Shown: positions 54,392 to 63,666, counted from the first letter of the stretch. The stretch: DNA of 64,000 bases from Pedobacter hiemivivus (GCF_004331685.1 NZ_SJSM01000019.1:24807-88806), one strand, 5' to 3'. A program made the numbers and translations. The notes: generated from the sequence alone by a model not told the origin.

Positions 54392-54951
54392 TAGAAAGCT
54401 TACAACAATTTGATGTTGAGCTATTTTTAAAGATCCATAGAGGAATGGCCAATCCATTCTTTGATTGGTTACTGCCTTTGATGCGCAACAGGTATTTCTG
54501 GGCTCCACTTTACTTATTTATCCTGATTTTTTGTTTTATTGAATACAAAAAAAAAGGGGCTTATATTGTTGGGATGCTACTGGCTACTTTTGCCCTTGGC
54601 GATTTGGTTGCCTCGCGACTAATTAAACCCTTTGTTGCACGACTCAGACCATGCAACGAACCTAGTCTTGCCGACGAAATTATCCACAGGGTAGGTTGTG
54701 GAAGTGGATATAGTTTTCCATCCGCTCATGCTACCAATCATTTTGCCATCGCCGTCTTTCTTATTTTTGTGTTTTACGACAAATGGAGACCTATTCTGCC
54801 AATAGGTTTGTTTTGGGCCTTTATCATTTCTTTTTCCCAAATCTATGTAGGCGTACATTATCCCATCGACACCATGGTGGGAGCTGTCCTGGGCACTACA
54901 ATCGGCATATTTACCGCAACAATTTATAGAAAAATACAACCAAAATCATAA
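54388..54951 (+). CDS. PAP2-family phosphatase
   Basis: Membrane phosphatase with five helices. The catalytic motifs KPFVARLRP, the PSGH-like SFPSAHATNHFA, and SQIYVGVHYPIDTMVGA match the PAP2 acid-phosphatase site (Arg, Ser-His, and His-Asp). Probable role is removing phosphate from a lipid such as undecaprenyl diphosphate or phosphatidic acid. Length 187. Overlaps the methyltransferase by 4 bp and the ZIP gene by 1 bp. Confidence 0.9.
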   Translation: MIESLQQFDVELFLKIHRGMANPFFDWLLPLMRNRYFWAPLYLFILIFCFIEYKKKGAYIVGMLLATFALGDLVASRLIKPFVARLRPCNEPSLADEIIHRVGCGSGYSFPSAHATNHFAIAVFLIFVFYDKWRPILPIGLFWAFIISFSQIYVGVHYPIDTMVGAVLGTTIGIFTATIYRKIQPKS

Positions 54952-55688
54952 TGGAAATCTGGAAGCTAGTCGTTTTATTTTTCAGTGCTTTTTTAGGAGG
55001 CACAGCCATCTTTTTAGTAAAAAGCGACAAATCTCAACTGCTAAAATTAATTCTCTCCTTTAGTGGTGCATATCTATTTGCTATCACCGTTTTACATTTA
55101 ATACCAGACGCTTATAGCGGTCCGGATCATGCAGACATAGGCATATTTATCTTAATAGGCTTTTTATTGCAGATCGTGCTGGAACAATTTTCGGAAGGTG
55201 TTGAGCATGGTCACATTCACAAGCACAATGAGAATAAGGTATTCCCTTATGGCATTATGATCAGCTTATGTCTACATGCTTTCCTTGAAGGAATGCCTGT
55301 GGCTAAAGATCAGCACAATGCACTGATTTATGGCATTGCCCTACATCATATTCCTGCGGCTTTTGCATTGGCCAGTATCCTTCTACAGAGTCATTTCAAC
55401 AGAAAGAGTATAATCATTTACATCAGCATCTTTGCCATCATGGCCCCACTTGGTTTTTATGTAAGTTATGGACTGAGCACTGGTAGTATTGGTGGTATCG
55501 AGGACTATTTCAATAAAATTATGGGTATAGTAATTGGTATATTTTTACATATCTCTACAACTATCCTATTCGAATCAAGCGTTGACCATAAGGTAAGTAA
55601 ACGTAAAATGATCGCTGTATTATGCGGTGTAGGAATAGCCCTGATAGGTTTTTACACTTCAGGTGGTGGGCACGGTCACGTACACTAA
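54951..55688 (+). CDS. ZIP-family metal transporter
   Basis: Eight-helix ZIP permease. Metal site: LCLHAFLEGMPV (helix 4, His and Glu) and ALHHIPAAFALAS (helix 5). A His-rich loop (GVEHGHIHKHNENK) and His-rich tail (GGGHGHVH) are typical. Zinc or iron uptake into the cytoplasm is likely. Length 245. Start overlaps the PAP2 stop as TAATG. Confidence 0.9.
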   Translation: MEIWKLVVLFFSAFLGGTAIFLVKSDKSQLLKLILSFSGAYLFAITVLHLIPDAYSGPDHADIGIFILIGFLLQIVLEQFSEGVEHGHIHKHNENKVFPYGIMISLCLHAFLEGMPVAKDQHNALIYGIALHHIPAAFALASILLQSHFNRKSIIIYISIFAIMAPLGFYVSYGLSTGSIGGIEDYFNKIMGIVIGIFLHISTTILFESSVDHKVSKRKMIAVLCGVGIALIGFYTSGGGHGHVH

Positions 55689-55715
55689 ACCCATCAATTA
55701 TTGACCTTTTATCAA

Positions 55716-55748
55716 GCAGGATACCCATTAGGTGTCCCGCTCTGTTTT
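55716..55748 (+). terminator. Intrinsic terminator of the ZIP operon, overlapping the DUF5522 gene
   Basis: GGATACC pairs with GGTGTCC (one G-U) around a CATTA loop, extended by GC pairs, followed by TCTG and seven T. Its right arm lies inside the last codons of the minus-strand DUF5522 gene. Confidence 0.7.
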
Positions 55749-55886
55749 TTTAGCTCTTTTCTTACCGAAACCCCAGGGACAGTGTTTACATTTATTTTTA
55801 CAACAATAGCCACGTTTAAGGTGGTATGCTGCTGTAAACACCATTAAACCATCATCGTTAAAATAATAGTCCTCCCCTTCTTTCAT
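55728..55886 (-). CDS. DUF5522-family small protein with Cys cluster
   Basis: A 52-residue protein: DYYFNDDGLMVFTAAYHLKRG followed by YCCKNKCKHCPWGF in the family pattern, with four Cys (CC, C, C) that may bind metal, and a basic tail. Its ATG at 55886 shares the A with the stop of the exonuclease gene (TAATG), so it is translationally coupled. DUF5522 proteins are small, widespread and uncharacterised. Called by reading the minus strand directly. Confidence is good because the motif and the overlap agree. Confidence 0.87.
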   Translation of the reverse strand: MKEGEDYYFNDDGLMVFTAAYHLKRGYCCKNKCKHCPWGFGKKRAKKTERDT

Positions 55887-56827
55887 TAGTCCAATGATTT
55901 AACAACTAAACTGGTCGCAAAATGATCCTTTAATTTTGTACCGCTTCCATGATTTGTCCAGATTTGCGTCGGCTTTACCTCCTCTATCGTCTGTAAAATA
56001 TCGTTCCAATCCACATGATCAGAGATGAACAACTGAATTTCGTGGCTGTTTTGTAAATGTTTCCAACCTGAAGCAAATACCCTAATCACATTAATAGCCT
56101 TAAAATAACTCTTAAACACCATTGGTGGCACCAAATACACCATATTGGTTAGGTTATTTTTCATCACCTTACGATCGTAAGGTTCGTATTTACCAAGGTT
56201 TACGCCCATTTGTTCGTAGATCTTTACAAAAGGCAACATACTGTGATGCACCAATATCCTTTTTTCAGAACAATGATCATTCATTAAACTAATCAATCGC
56301 TGGCATTTACCTAAAGCGTAAGCGCCCAACATGATGTTGCTCTGAGTACTATTCAACTTCAATATCTCCCCTTCCGCCACCGGATGTTGGGTACCCGGAT
56401 CAGCAAAAGTAGTTTCAGTAATCAGTACATCAGCAGTTACAAATTCAATAGGCTCACACGTCTTATCAGGTTGCAGCTTATAATCACCCGTATAAAGGTA
56501 TTTTACGCCTTTGTACTCCATTAAAACTTGTGCAGACCCTAAGATGTGTCCCGCAGGTATAAAGCTAATCCTGACGCCATTGAGGTCAAATTCCTGGTAG
56601 TAAGCTTTTAGATGAAATTCTCCACCTGCAAACTTTCTATAACGATGTTTCATAAACAGCGCAGTAGCTTCGGTACAATATACATTTAGGTTACCTCCAA
56701 TAGCATGATCGCCATGCGCATGAGAGATGACCGCATTTTTCACTATTTCTTTGGGGTCTAAATAGAAATCCCCATAACTACAAAACAAGCCAGTTTTGGT
56801 CAGTACAATAAAATCATCAAGTATCAT
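55886..56827 (-). CDS. MBL-fold exonuclease-like hydrolase (DNA-ligase-associated type)
   Basis: Metallo-beta-lactamase fold with HAHGDHAIGG at about 36 (metal site), HILGSAQVL with the second His, and TGDYKLQPD with the bridging Asp. RVFASGW and SDHVDWNDIL near the C-terminus are beta-CASP-like. Similar proteins include the putative exonuclease found beside an ATP-dependent ligase and helicase in other bacteria; no ligase is present here. Length 313. It overlaps coaE by 4 bp and DUF5522 by 1. Confidence 0.85.
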   Translation of the reverse strand: MILDDFIVLTKTGLFCSYGDFYLDPKEIVKNAVISHAHGDHAIGGNLNVYCTEATALFMKHRYRKFAGGEFHLKAYYQEFDLNGVRISFIPAGHILGSAQVLMEYKGVKYLYTGDYKLQPDKTCEPIEFVTADVLITETTFADPGTQHPVAEGEILKLNSTQSNIMLGAYALGKCQRLISLMNDHCSEKRILVHHSMLPFVKIYEQMGVNLGKYEPYDRKVMKNNLTNMVYLVPPMVFKSYFKAINVIRVFASGWKHLQNSHEIQLFISDHVDWNDILQTIEEVKPTQIWTNHGSGTKLKDHFATSLVVKSLD

Positions 56828-57420
56828 TCAGGAATATTTAAAAACAGTTGATGTAAGTGAGTAACTTGAATGATCAATGATTCTGTTTCGTTGTTATTAA
56901 TAATATAGTCGGACAGTTTGGCCTTTTCTTGGTCGGACAATTGTTTATCCATACGCGCCTTAACCTGTGCTGCCGTTACCCTATCGCGTTGCATTACACG
57001 CTGCAACCTGATTTCCTCGGGGGCGATAACCAGAATATTTTGATCGCACATTTTGTACGATTCACTTTCAAAAAGTAAAGCAGCTTCTTTGAGGATATAA
57101 GGTGTTGATGCTGGGATATCCTTTACCCAATTGTCAAATGCTCTAAATACTGCCGGATGCACCAATTCGTTTAATTTAGCCAGCTCAGCAGCATTGTTAA
57201 AAACAATACCTGCAATGTGTTTATTGTTTAATACGCCATCAATGGTGTAGCTTTCTTCGCCAAAAGCGGCCTTTACCCCTTTTACCAGGATTTCATCACT
57301 CACCATAATCTGTTTGGCTACAGTATCTGCATAAAACACGGCTATGCCCAGTGTTTCAAATACTTTACAGATTGTGGTCTTACCACTACCTATTCCACCT
57401 GTAATCCCTATTTTCAACAT
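56824..57420 (-). CDS. coaE: Dephospho-CoA kinase
   Basis: Last step of CoA synthesis: phosphorylates the 3'-hydroxyl of dephospho-CoA. Walker A GITGGIGSGKTTICKVF at 5-21, FYADTVAK, HPAVFRAF, LKEAALLFES, and RVMQRDRVT lid region. Length 198. Overlaps the YbbR gene by one base at 57420, consistent with an operon. Confidence 0.95.
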   Translation of the reverse strand: MLKIGITGGIGSGKTTICKVFETLGIAVFYADTVAKQIMVSDEILVKGVKAAFGEESYTIDGVLNNKHIAGIVFNNAAELAKLNELVHPAVFRAFDNWVKDIPASTPYILKEAALLFESESYKMCDQNILVIAPEEIRLQRVMQRDRVTAAQVKARMDKQLSDQEKAKLSDYIINNNETESLIIQVTHLHQLFLNIPE

Positions 57421-58367
57421 TACTTTTCAATAATAAAGTCAACTTTTCCCGGTACAACATGAAGTATTTTACAAAAATCAGGGAAACGCACTATCTTAAC
57501 TCTTAGCTTATTGTGCTTACGATCTTTCCATTCATTCATATCTACCACTGCCTCCATAAACTCTTCATCCACCTGATGGTATTTTGAGAGGGCGACTAAA
57601 AAAGTAATTTTCACCTTCTTTGGGTAGAGTTTAACGTTATAGTACTCTCTATTATTAACAATCTTTAAAGGAATTTCCAATACTTTTTCCGTAAACTCAT
57701 CCACAGGTACCTTAACTTCTACACTTGAGGGGAAAATACTAACGTTTTTCATTTTACTTTGGTTCATCGCTACCACACTTTTAACGGTAGACTGAAGATC
57801 TTCAAACTTTAGCGAATCTGTTTTCCATTCCTTGATCTTTTCTAATTCCTGCTCAGGCCCGGAAATAGTCACGTAGTTGGGGTTAATCTCAATAGGATTC
57901 GATACGCCATATTGCCTTGCAAAGCGAATATCAGATACTAGTTTAACAGGGACTCTTTTTACTGTTTTTTGTGAAAAATCAAAGTACAGTGTATCTGGTT
58001 TCACAGAAATAATTCTCTGAGAAGTTTCCAGCTGGTTATTTACATTGATTAATTGTTCTGAAAAAAGTATAAAATTTCTGTTATTTAGTTTTTCCAGACT
58101 AATGGCAATGGCTTGGGGCTGGATCCGCAAGCGAGAAAAGAGCAACTGCCAGCCGGTTCCTTCAACTTCCAGATCAACGGTATCAGATTGTAAAGGATGA
58201 AAAGCTTTCTTTTGAGGGATACTATTGTACTTTAAAACCGTTTTAACCGTGTAAGGATATTTATTATTTAAAGCCATAAATAGCCAGGCTGCAATTGCGA
58301 GAAGCAGGCAGGTGAGTAAAACGAGGATTCGTTTTCGTTCTATTTTAGTCAGTTTTATAAACGGCAT
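57420..58367 (-). CDS. YbbR/CdaR-like domain protein
   Basis: One membrane helix at about 14-35 (ILVLLTCLLLAIAAWLFMAL) followed by an exported region of beta-rich YbbR repeats, including TVDLEVEGTGWQLL, VSGPEQELEKI, and VEVKVPVDEFTE. CdaR proteins regulate the cyclic-di-AMP synthase in Firmicutes; here no cdaA is adjacent, so the function is open. Length 315. It lies 103 bp after yajC on the same strand. Confidence 0.8.
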   Translation of the reverse strand: MPFIKLTKIERKRILVLLTCLLLAIAAWLFMALNNKYPYTVKTVLKYNSIPQKKAFHPLQSDTVDLEVEGTGWQLLFSRLRIQPQAIAISLEKLNNRNFILFSEQLINVNNQLETSQRIISVKPDTLYFDFSQKTVKRVPVKLVSDIRFARQYGVSNPIEINPNYVTISGPEQELEKIKEWKTDSLKFEDLQSTVKSVVAMNQSKMKNVSIFPSSVEVKVPVDEFTEKVLEIPLKIVNNREYYNVKLYPKKVKITFLVALSKYHQVDEEFMEAVVDMNEWKDRKHNKLRVKIVRFPDFCKILHVVPGKVDFIIEK

Positions 58368-58414
58368 TGCTGTAAAAATACAAATAATATGCTACTCTGG
58401 TGAAATGCATAAAA

Positions 58415-58451
58415 GCAAAAGCCTGTACCATAGAAATGATACAGGCCTTTA
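58415..58451 (-). terminator. Hairpin downstream of yajC
   Basis: AAAGCCTGTACCAT pairs imperfectly with ATGATACAGGCCTTT. Read on the minus strand it ends in GGCTTTTGCTTTT, so moderate termination before the YbbR gene is plausible. Confidence 0.5.
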
Positions 58452-58470
58452 CAAATAAATTTAAAGAAAA

Positions 58471-58797
58471 TTACGCTTTTGTTTCCTCTGTTTTAGGGGC
58501 AACAGCATTAGTTGCATCTAAAGATACTGCAGATTTATCAAAACGAATTTTCGTACCACCTTCTACTTCGATTAAGAAAGTTGTCTCGTTCATATCAGCT
58601 ATACGGCCATGAATACCAGCTGTAGTAACTATTTTATCTCCCTTTTTTAAAGCTGCAACCATTTTCTTAAGGTCTTTTGCTTTTTTAACCTGAGGTCTGA
58701 TCATGAAGAAGTAAAAAACAACCATGATTAAAACCATAGGAATTAATGTGCTTAACATGCCACCACCCTGGGCTTGCAAAATTACTGTTGATATCAT
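58471..58797 (-). CDS. yajC: Preprotein translocase subunit YajC
   Basis: Small SecDF-associated membrane protein. One helix at about 14-34 (MLSTLIPMVLIMVVFYFFMI) followed by RPQVKKAKDLKKMVAALKKGDKIVTTAGIHGRI in the YajC pattern. Length 108. It works with SecDF, encoded about 13 kb away in this window. Twenty-one bases separate it from the DUF1573 gene on the same strand. Confidence 0.94.
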   Translation of the reverse strand: MISTVILQAQGGGMLSTLIPMVLIMVVFYFFMIRPQVKKAKDLKKMVAALKKGDKIVTTAGIHGRIADMNETTFLIEVEGGTKIRFDKSAVSLDATNAVAPKTEETKA

Positions 58798-58818
58798 ATT
58801 CTATTGTATAAATGTATG

Positions 58819-59286
58819 TTAATTAGATTGTTCTTTAACTTCGCCTGTCAAATGCAAACTGGCAATGTGAGGCTGAGCATTAGAAGTAACTGTAATTACT
58901 TTATCCTGCATACCTGATTTACCATTGCTATCAAATACTACTTTGATTTCGCCCTCTTCACCTGGTTTAATCGGATCTTTAGGCACTACTGGTACAGTAC
59001 AACCACATGTAGCGGTAGCATTCAGAATAATTAAAGGGCTTTTACCTGAATTTTTAAATTTGTAACTGTAAGAAACTTTTTCGCCTTGAGTAATTTTACC
59101 GAAATCGTAATTCCCTTTTTCAAAGTCCATTACAGCAGCTTCTCCTTCCGGAACGACTGTATCGGTAGTTGCTCCAGTGACTGCAGCAGATTCGATACCA
59201 GTACCTGTTGCTTCATTGGTTTTTGCTGCATTTTGGCATGATGCGAATGATATAACCGCCAATGCCAGTACAAAGATTTTTTTCAT
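58819..59286 (-). CDS. DUF1573 lipoprotein
   Basis: Lipoprotein signal with Cys17 (SFASCQN), a Thr/Ala-rich linker to about 50, then one DUF1573 beta-sandwich: FEKGNYDFGKITQGEKVSYSY, TCGCTVPVVPKDPIKPGE, GKSGMQDKVITVTSNA. Two Cys in TCGCT are conserved in the family. Function unknown, likely periplasmic. Length 155. It is 6 bp after nusB on the same strand. Confidence 0.88.
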   Translation of the reverse strand: MKKIFVLALAVISFASCQNAAKTNEATGTGIESAAVTGATTDTVVPEGEAAVMDFEKGNYDFGKITQGEKVSYSYKFKNSGKSPLIILNATATCGCTVPVVPKDPIKPGEEGEIKVVFDSNGKSGMQDKVITVTSNAQPHIASLHLTGEVKEQSN

Positions 59287-59292
59287 ATTCCT

Positions 59293-60243
59293 TTATTCTT
59301 CTATTAGTCCACGACCAATTTTATGTATGCTATCTGTTCTTTTCAGATCGCCTAAAATTTTGTCCAATATACCGTTAATAAATGAATTACTTTTCGGCGT
59401 ACTGTAATCTTTTGATAGATCAAGGTACTCGTTTATAGTTACTTTAACAGGTATTGAAGGGAAATTTAACAGCTCACAAATTGCCATTTTCATTAGGATA
59501 GTATCCATTAATGCGATACGCTCTGACTCCCAGTTTTTAGTTCTTTCGGCAATCAGCTCCTGGTATTCCTTGTTGTTTTTAAGGGTATATACAAATAGAT
59601 CCTGTACAAATTTACTATCCTCTTCCCAATCCTGACTAATTGGCGTCAGTTTGTTTTTAAACGGATCTTCCGAAGTAAAGTTTTTGATTGTTTTAGCAAC
59701 CATTCCTTGCATTACCTCTTTATCAACAGACCAATTGATAAATTTATCTTCAAATGCCTGAATGATGTTGTGGCTTTTAAGGATAATTTTCCTGAAGATG
59801 AATTTGATGATTGTTTTTGATCCCTCTAAGCTATTATCCCCGTCAGCCAGGTATGCGGCGTACTCAGGAGTAACTTTTAAAGTATTAAAAATAGCTTTTA
59901 CAAATTCCGGATCAGACATCCAGTTAATCCTGTACTTGTGGATTGCTGCTAAATAATCTGGATTTTGTTTTAGGGTAACCGCAAATGTGTTGTTTAACAA
60001 CTTTAAATTCGGGTTAAGGTCATCCGCTGTAGGCAGGTGTTTGTTAGAGCGCTCAATAGCGTCTACTCCTGTATACTCCGTAGTTTCTACTAACAACGAC
60101 AGCATGCCAACGTACATTTCGTATACGTCATCAATACTTTGCATTAATGCCTTCTTTGAGGATGCCAGATCTTTTTTGTCTGACATTTGCCATGCAAAAA
60201 TATTTTGCAGAGCTTTAATTCTTAAGTGCCTTCTGTTTAACAT
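59293..60243 (-). CDS. nusB: NusB transcription antitermination factor, long form
   Basis: RNA-binding antitermination factor that assists rRNA operon transcription. MLNRRHLRIKALQNIFAWQ at the start matches NusB helix 1. The C-terminal half (about 190-316) holds the rest of the fold: ALMDTILMKMAICELLNFPSIPVKVTINEYLDLSKDYS. Length 316, about twice the classical 140 residues because of an insertion of helices in the middle; this long form is usual for the phylum. Followed by DUF1573 and yajC. Confidence 0.88.
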   Translation of the reverse strand: MLNRRHLRIKALQNIFAWQMSDKKDLASSKKALMQSIDDVYEMYVGMLSLLVETTEYTGVDAIERSNKHLPTADDLNPNLKLLNNTFAVTLKQNPDYLAAIHKYRINWMSDPEFVKAIFNTLKVTPEYAAYLADGDNSLEGSKTIIKFIFRKIILKSHNIIQAFEDKFINWSVDKEVMQGMVAKTIKNFTSEDPFKNKLTPISQDWEEDSKFVQDLFVYTLKNNKEYQELIAERTKNWESERIALMDTILMKMAICELLNFPSIPVKVTINEYLDLSKDYSTPKSNSFINGILDKILGDLKRTDSIHKIGRGLIEE

Positions 60244-60276
60244 GAATGTAAGAACGAGTGGTAAATTACCTGGTGA

Positions 60277-61365
60277 TTAAAATGATGATTTTATTTTTTT
60301 GATATCGACTATCCTTTTTTCTGCAATACGGTTAGCTGCCCATATTGTGGGTATATTATCTGCCTTCGACATTTTAATAACGTCTCTGGTAGCATTGTAA
60401 ATGTTCTCTGTTAGCTGCATCGTACGTTTTTTACCAAAGCCAGTCAGTTCAGAATAACAGCTGATCAAACCTCCGGCATTGATTAAGTAATCCGGTGCAA
60501 ATAATATGCCTTTATCTAGCAATAGTTTTCCATGTACGTTTTCATCCGCAAGCTGGTTATTAGCAGATCCTGCAATGATGGCAAACTTCATTTTATTGAT
60601 CGTTGTATCATTAACTGTAGCCCCTAATGCACATGGTGCATAGATATCAGCATCCAGTCCGAAGATCTTATCAGCACTGATCGGTTTTGCTTTATAAGTA
60701 CGTGCTACATGTTGTAAACGTTCTTCGTTGATATCGCTGATGTAAACTTCAACATTTTCAGCTCTCAATAAAGCTACCAAATGCTCACCTACATTACCGA
60801 TCCCCTGTACCACTACAGAGCGCCCGGCAAGCATATCCGTTCCAAACACCTCTTTAACGCAAGCTTTAATACCTAGATAAACGCCTTTTGCTGTGGTTGG
60901 TGCCGGATTACCTGTTCCGCCTAATGATTCGGGTACACCTGTTACATGGCTGGTTTCCATGCGAATATACTCCATATCCTTGGTGGTAGTTCCTAAGTCT
61001 TCTGCGGTAATAAATTCGCCATTTAGGTTTTTAATAAACCGACCATAGCTACGCATCAAAGCTTCAGATTTTCCTTTGTAGGAATCGCCGATAATTACAG
61101 CTTTACCACCACCTAAATTTAAACCTGTAATAGAAGCTTTATAGGTCATTGCACTCGATAACCTCAAAACATCTTGCAATGCTTCGGCTTCGGTAGCGTA
61201 ACTCCACATACGAGTTCCGCCTAATGCAGGGCCTAAAGTTGTATCGTGAATGGCAATAATTGCTTTTAATCCGGTATCGGGATCGTTGCAATATATGACC
61301 TTCTTGTGCCCCGATGCACTTAACTGATCTAAAACTGAATTCACAATAGAACTATTACCAGACAT
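60277..61365 (-). CDS. Leucine/valine/phenylalanine-type amino acid dehydrogenase
   Basis: NAD-dependent deaminating enzyme of the Glu/Leu/Phe/Val family. GLNLGGGKAVIIGD has the catalytic Lys, TAEDLGTTTKDM the Asp region, and GIGNVGEHLVALL the NAD loop. Length 362 and ALGGTRMWSY favour leucine dehydrogenase, the first step of branched-chain amino acid breakdown; this fits with the HMG-CoA lyase gene in the window. Divergent from the ABC exporter. Confidence 0.9.
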   Translation of the reverse strand: MSGNSSIVNSVLDQLSASGHKKVIYCNDPDTGLKAIIAIHDTTLGPALGGTRMWSYATEAEALQDVLRLSSAMTYKASITGLNLGGGKAVIIGDSYKGKSEALMRSYGRFIKNLNGEFITAEDLGTTTKDMEYIRMETSHVTGVPESLGGTGNPAPTTAKGVYLGIKACVKEVFGTDMLAGRSVVVQGIGNVGEHLVALLRAENVEVYISDINEERLQHVARTYKAKPISADKIFGLDADIYAPCALGATVNDTTINKMKFAIIAGSANNQLADENVHGKLLLDKGILFAPDYLINAGGLISCYSELTGFGKKRTMQLTENIYNATRDVIKMSKADNIPTIWAANRIAEKRIVDIKKIKSSF

Positions 61366-61390
61366 ATAATTTCGTTTATCAGATATGTCG

Positions 61391-61398
61391 CAAAACTA
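61391..61398 (-). promoter_or_regulatory. Promoter -7 box for the leucine-type dehydrogenase
   Basis: Minus-strand TAGTTTTG matches TAnnTTTG, 25 bases before the ATG at 61365. Confidence 0.4.
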
Positions 61399-61477
61399 GC
61401 ATAAAAAAACATTATTTACATTGTTTTAACCAAAGAGTTTAAAAAAAACAGGTTCATTTGGATAACTTTACACCATA

Positions 61478-63268
61478 ATGAAACACCTGCGTTTTTTAAA
61501 CAAATACTTCTATAAATATAAATGGTGGATTATCCCAGGGATTTTCTTTGTGGTCATCTCCAATATTTTTGGTGTGATTCCTGCACAGGTTATCGGCCAT
61601 GCCTTTAATCTCATTACCGAAAACATACAGATCTACCGTTTGTTTGATGGCTTTGACCGTGCAGCGGTTATATATGATATCTTTAGTACCAGTCTTTTCT
61701 ATTTTGGGGTATTGGTACTGGTACTGTACTTATTACGGGGATTATTCTTGTTTTTTATGCGACAGACCATCATTTTAATGTCGAGACATATTGAGTTCGA
61801 CATGAAGAATGAGATTTATGCGCATTACCAAAAACTCAGCCTTGGTTTTTACAGACGCAACAACACTGGCGATTTGATGAACCGGGCTACGGAAGATGTT
61901 AACCGGGTAAGAATGTACGTTGGCCCAGCCATTATGTATACGATTAATACAGTCGTGTTATTTTTGCTGGTTATTTCCGCGATGTTCTCGGTAAATGCAA
62001 CGCTAGCCATCTGGTGTTTACTCCCCTTGCCTATCCTTGTGGTGATCATTTATTTTGTAAATACACTCATCAATCAAAAGAGCGAACAGATACAGGAGCA
62101 GCTGTCTAAACTATCCAGCTTTGTACAGGAAAGGTTCTCCGGCATCAGGGTGATCAAATCTTATGTGAGAGAGGATTATACTCAAAAAGTTTTCGCCGCC
62201 GAAAGTCAAGGCTATAAAGACAATGCCATGGGTTTGGTTAAGGTGCAGGCACTCTTTTATCCCACGATGCTTTTGTTGGTTGGTTTAAGTACCATCCTTA
62301 CCATTTATATAGGCGGCATACAGGTCATCGATGGATCTATTACACCAGGCAACATCGCAGAGTTTATCGTGTATGTAAACCAGTTGACCTTCCCGGTTTC
62401 TATGTTGGGTTGGGTAACCACCTTAATTCAACGTGCTTCCGCCTCTCAAAAACGTATCAATGAGTTTCTGCAGTTAAAGCCAGATATTACTTCAACAAAT
62501 CCTGCCACTCCAATACTTAATGGTAACATTAAGTTTGAGAACGTCAACTTCACCTATCCTGACACTGGGATACAAGCTTTAAAGGATGTAAGTTTTGAAA
62601 TTGAACAGGGACAATTTGTCGCGATTATTGGTCGTACGGGCTCTGGAAAATCTACGCTGGCCAATTTAATTATGCGCATGTACGATATAAATGATGGACA
62701 AATCAGTGTAGATGGAACGAAAATAGACAGCCTTAACTTAAACAATTACCGCAAGCAGATCGGCTTCGTACCACAAGAGGTTTTTCTGTTCTCGGATACC
62801 ATTAAAAACAATATTGCTTTCGGCTTAGACCAGGTTACCGATGAAGAAATTGATACCGCAGCGAAAAATGCGGCTGTATATCATAACATTATTGATTTTG
62901 ATCAGAAGTTTGAGACGATGCTTGGTGAACGAGGCATTACGCTTTCTGGCGGGCAGAAACAGCGGGTTTCTATTGCAAGGGCTTTAATTAAAGAACCTCG
63001 TTTACTTATTTTCGACGATTGTCTTTCTGCCGTTGACACCCGAACGGAAGAACAAATTTTAGGCAATCTAGGCAGAATTATGAAGGGTAAAACTAGTATT
63101 TTGATAGCCCATAGGATCTCGACAATAAAAAATGCGGATAAAATCATCGTATTGGATCATGGCAAAATCATTGAACAAGGTAGCCATACGCAGTTATTAC
63201 GCCATGATGGTGCTTATGCAGAAATGTACAGGAACCAATTACTAGAGGAAGAGCGTCAAACTATTTAA
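61478..63268 (+). CDS. ABC exporter (fused permease and ATPase, MdlA-like)
   Basis: Half-transporter of the exporter type. Six helices in residues 15-310; coupling segment ERFSGIRVIKSYVRED. ATPase: Walker A GRTGSGKST at 385-393, Q-loop FVPQEVF, signature LSGGQKQR, Walker B LLIFDD at about 510, D-loop SAVD, switch His in AHRIST. Residue 514, after Walker B, is Asp rather than the usual catalytic Glu, as in degenerate sites of heterodimeric exporters such as MdlA. Such a protein may need a partner, not found here. Substrate unknown. Confidence 0.9.
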   Translation: MKHLRFLNKYFYKYKWWIIPGIFFVVISNIFGVIPAQVIGHAFNLITENIQIYRLFDGFDRAAVIYDIFSTSLFYFGVLVLVLYLLRGLFLFFMRQTIILMSRHIEFDMKNEIYAHYQKLSLGFYRRNNTGDLMNRATEDVNRVRMYVGPAIMYTINTVVLFLLVISAMFSVNATLAIWCLLPLPILVVIIYFVNTLINQKSEQIQEQLSKLSSFVQERFSGIRVIKSYVREDYTQKVFAAESQGYKDNAMGLVKVQALFYPTMLLLVGLSTILTIYIGGIQVIDGSITPGNIAEFIVYVNQLTFPVSMLGWVTTLIQRASASQKRINEFLQLKPDITSTNPATPILNGNIKFENVNFTYPDTGIQALKDVSFEIEQGQFVAIIGRTGSGKSTLANLIMRMYDINDGQISVDGTKIDSLNLNNYRKQIGFVPQEVFLFSDTIKNNIAFGLDQVTDEEIDTAAKNAAVYHNIIDFDQKFETMLGERGITLSGGQKQRVSIARALIKEPRLLIFDDCLSAVDTRTEEQILGNLGRIMKGKTSILIAHRISTIKNADKIIVLDHGKIIEQGSHTQLLRHDGAYAEMYRNQLLEEERQTI

Positions 63269-63336
63269 TTTCATTTTGAACTTTAATAATTATTAGTTTA
63301 TATTTACCCGAACCAAAACCAAGATCAATACCAAAC

Positions 63337-63666
63337 ATGGGAGAATTTGACAACAAAGAGAGAGAAGAGGTTTTTTCGAAGAAAGTAAGGGCAGGTAAAA
63401 GAACTTATTTTTTCGACGTTAAAGCTACTAGATCAGGTGATTATTACCTAACGTTAACAGAAAGTAAGAAAAGACTGGAAGACGGAGTTTTTGTAAAACA
63501 TAAGATCTTTTTATACAAAGAAGATTTTGAGAAGTTTACAGAAGGATTAACCGAAACTGTTGAGTACATCAAGAACCATCAGGATGTAGTTGAAAAGCGT
63601 TATGAATATTCTGAAAATCATGAAGGAGTGGGCAGCAAAAGTCAAAACGACGATTTCTCATTCTAA
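63337..63666 (+). CDS. DUF3276 / PUR-alpha-like nucleic acid-binding protein
   Basis: 109 residues. VFSKKVRAGKRTYFFDVKATRSGDYYLTLTESKK and the matching KIFLYKEDFEKFTEGL form a PUR repeat, as in the DUF3276 family of this phylum; a Borrelia relative binds DNA. A disordered polar C-terminus follows. It is 68 bp downstream of the ABC exporter, and followed by two hairpins (63690-63713, weak; 63746-63790, strong). Confidence 0.92.
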   Translation: MGEFDNKEREEVFSKKVRAGKRTYFFDVKATRSGDYYLTLTESKKRLEDGVFVKHKIFLYKEDFEKFTEGLTETVEYIKNHQDVVEKRYEYSENHEGVGSKSQNDDFSF

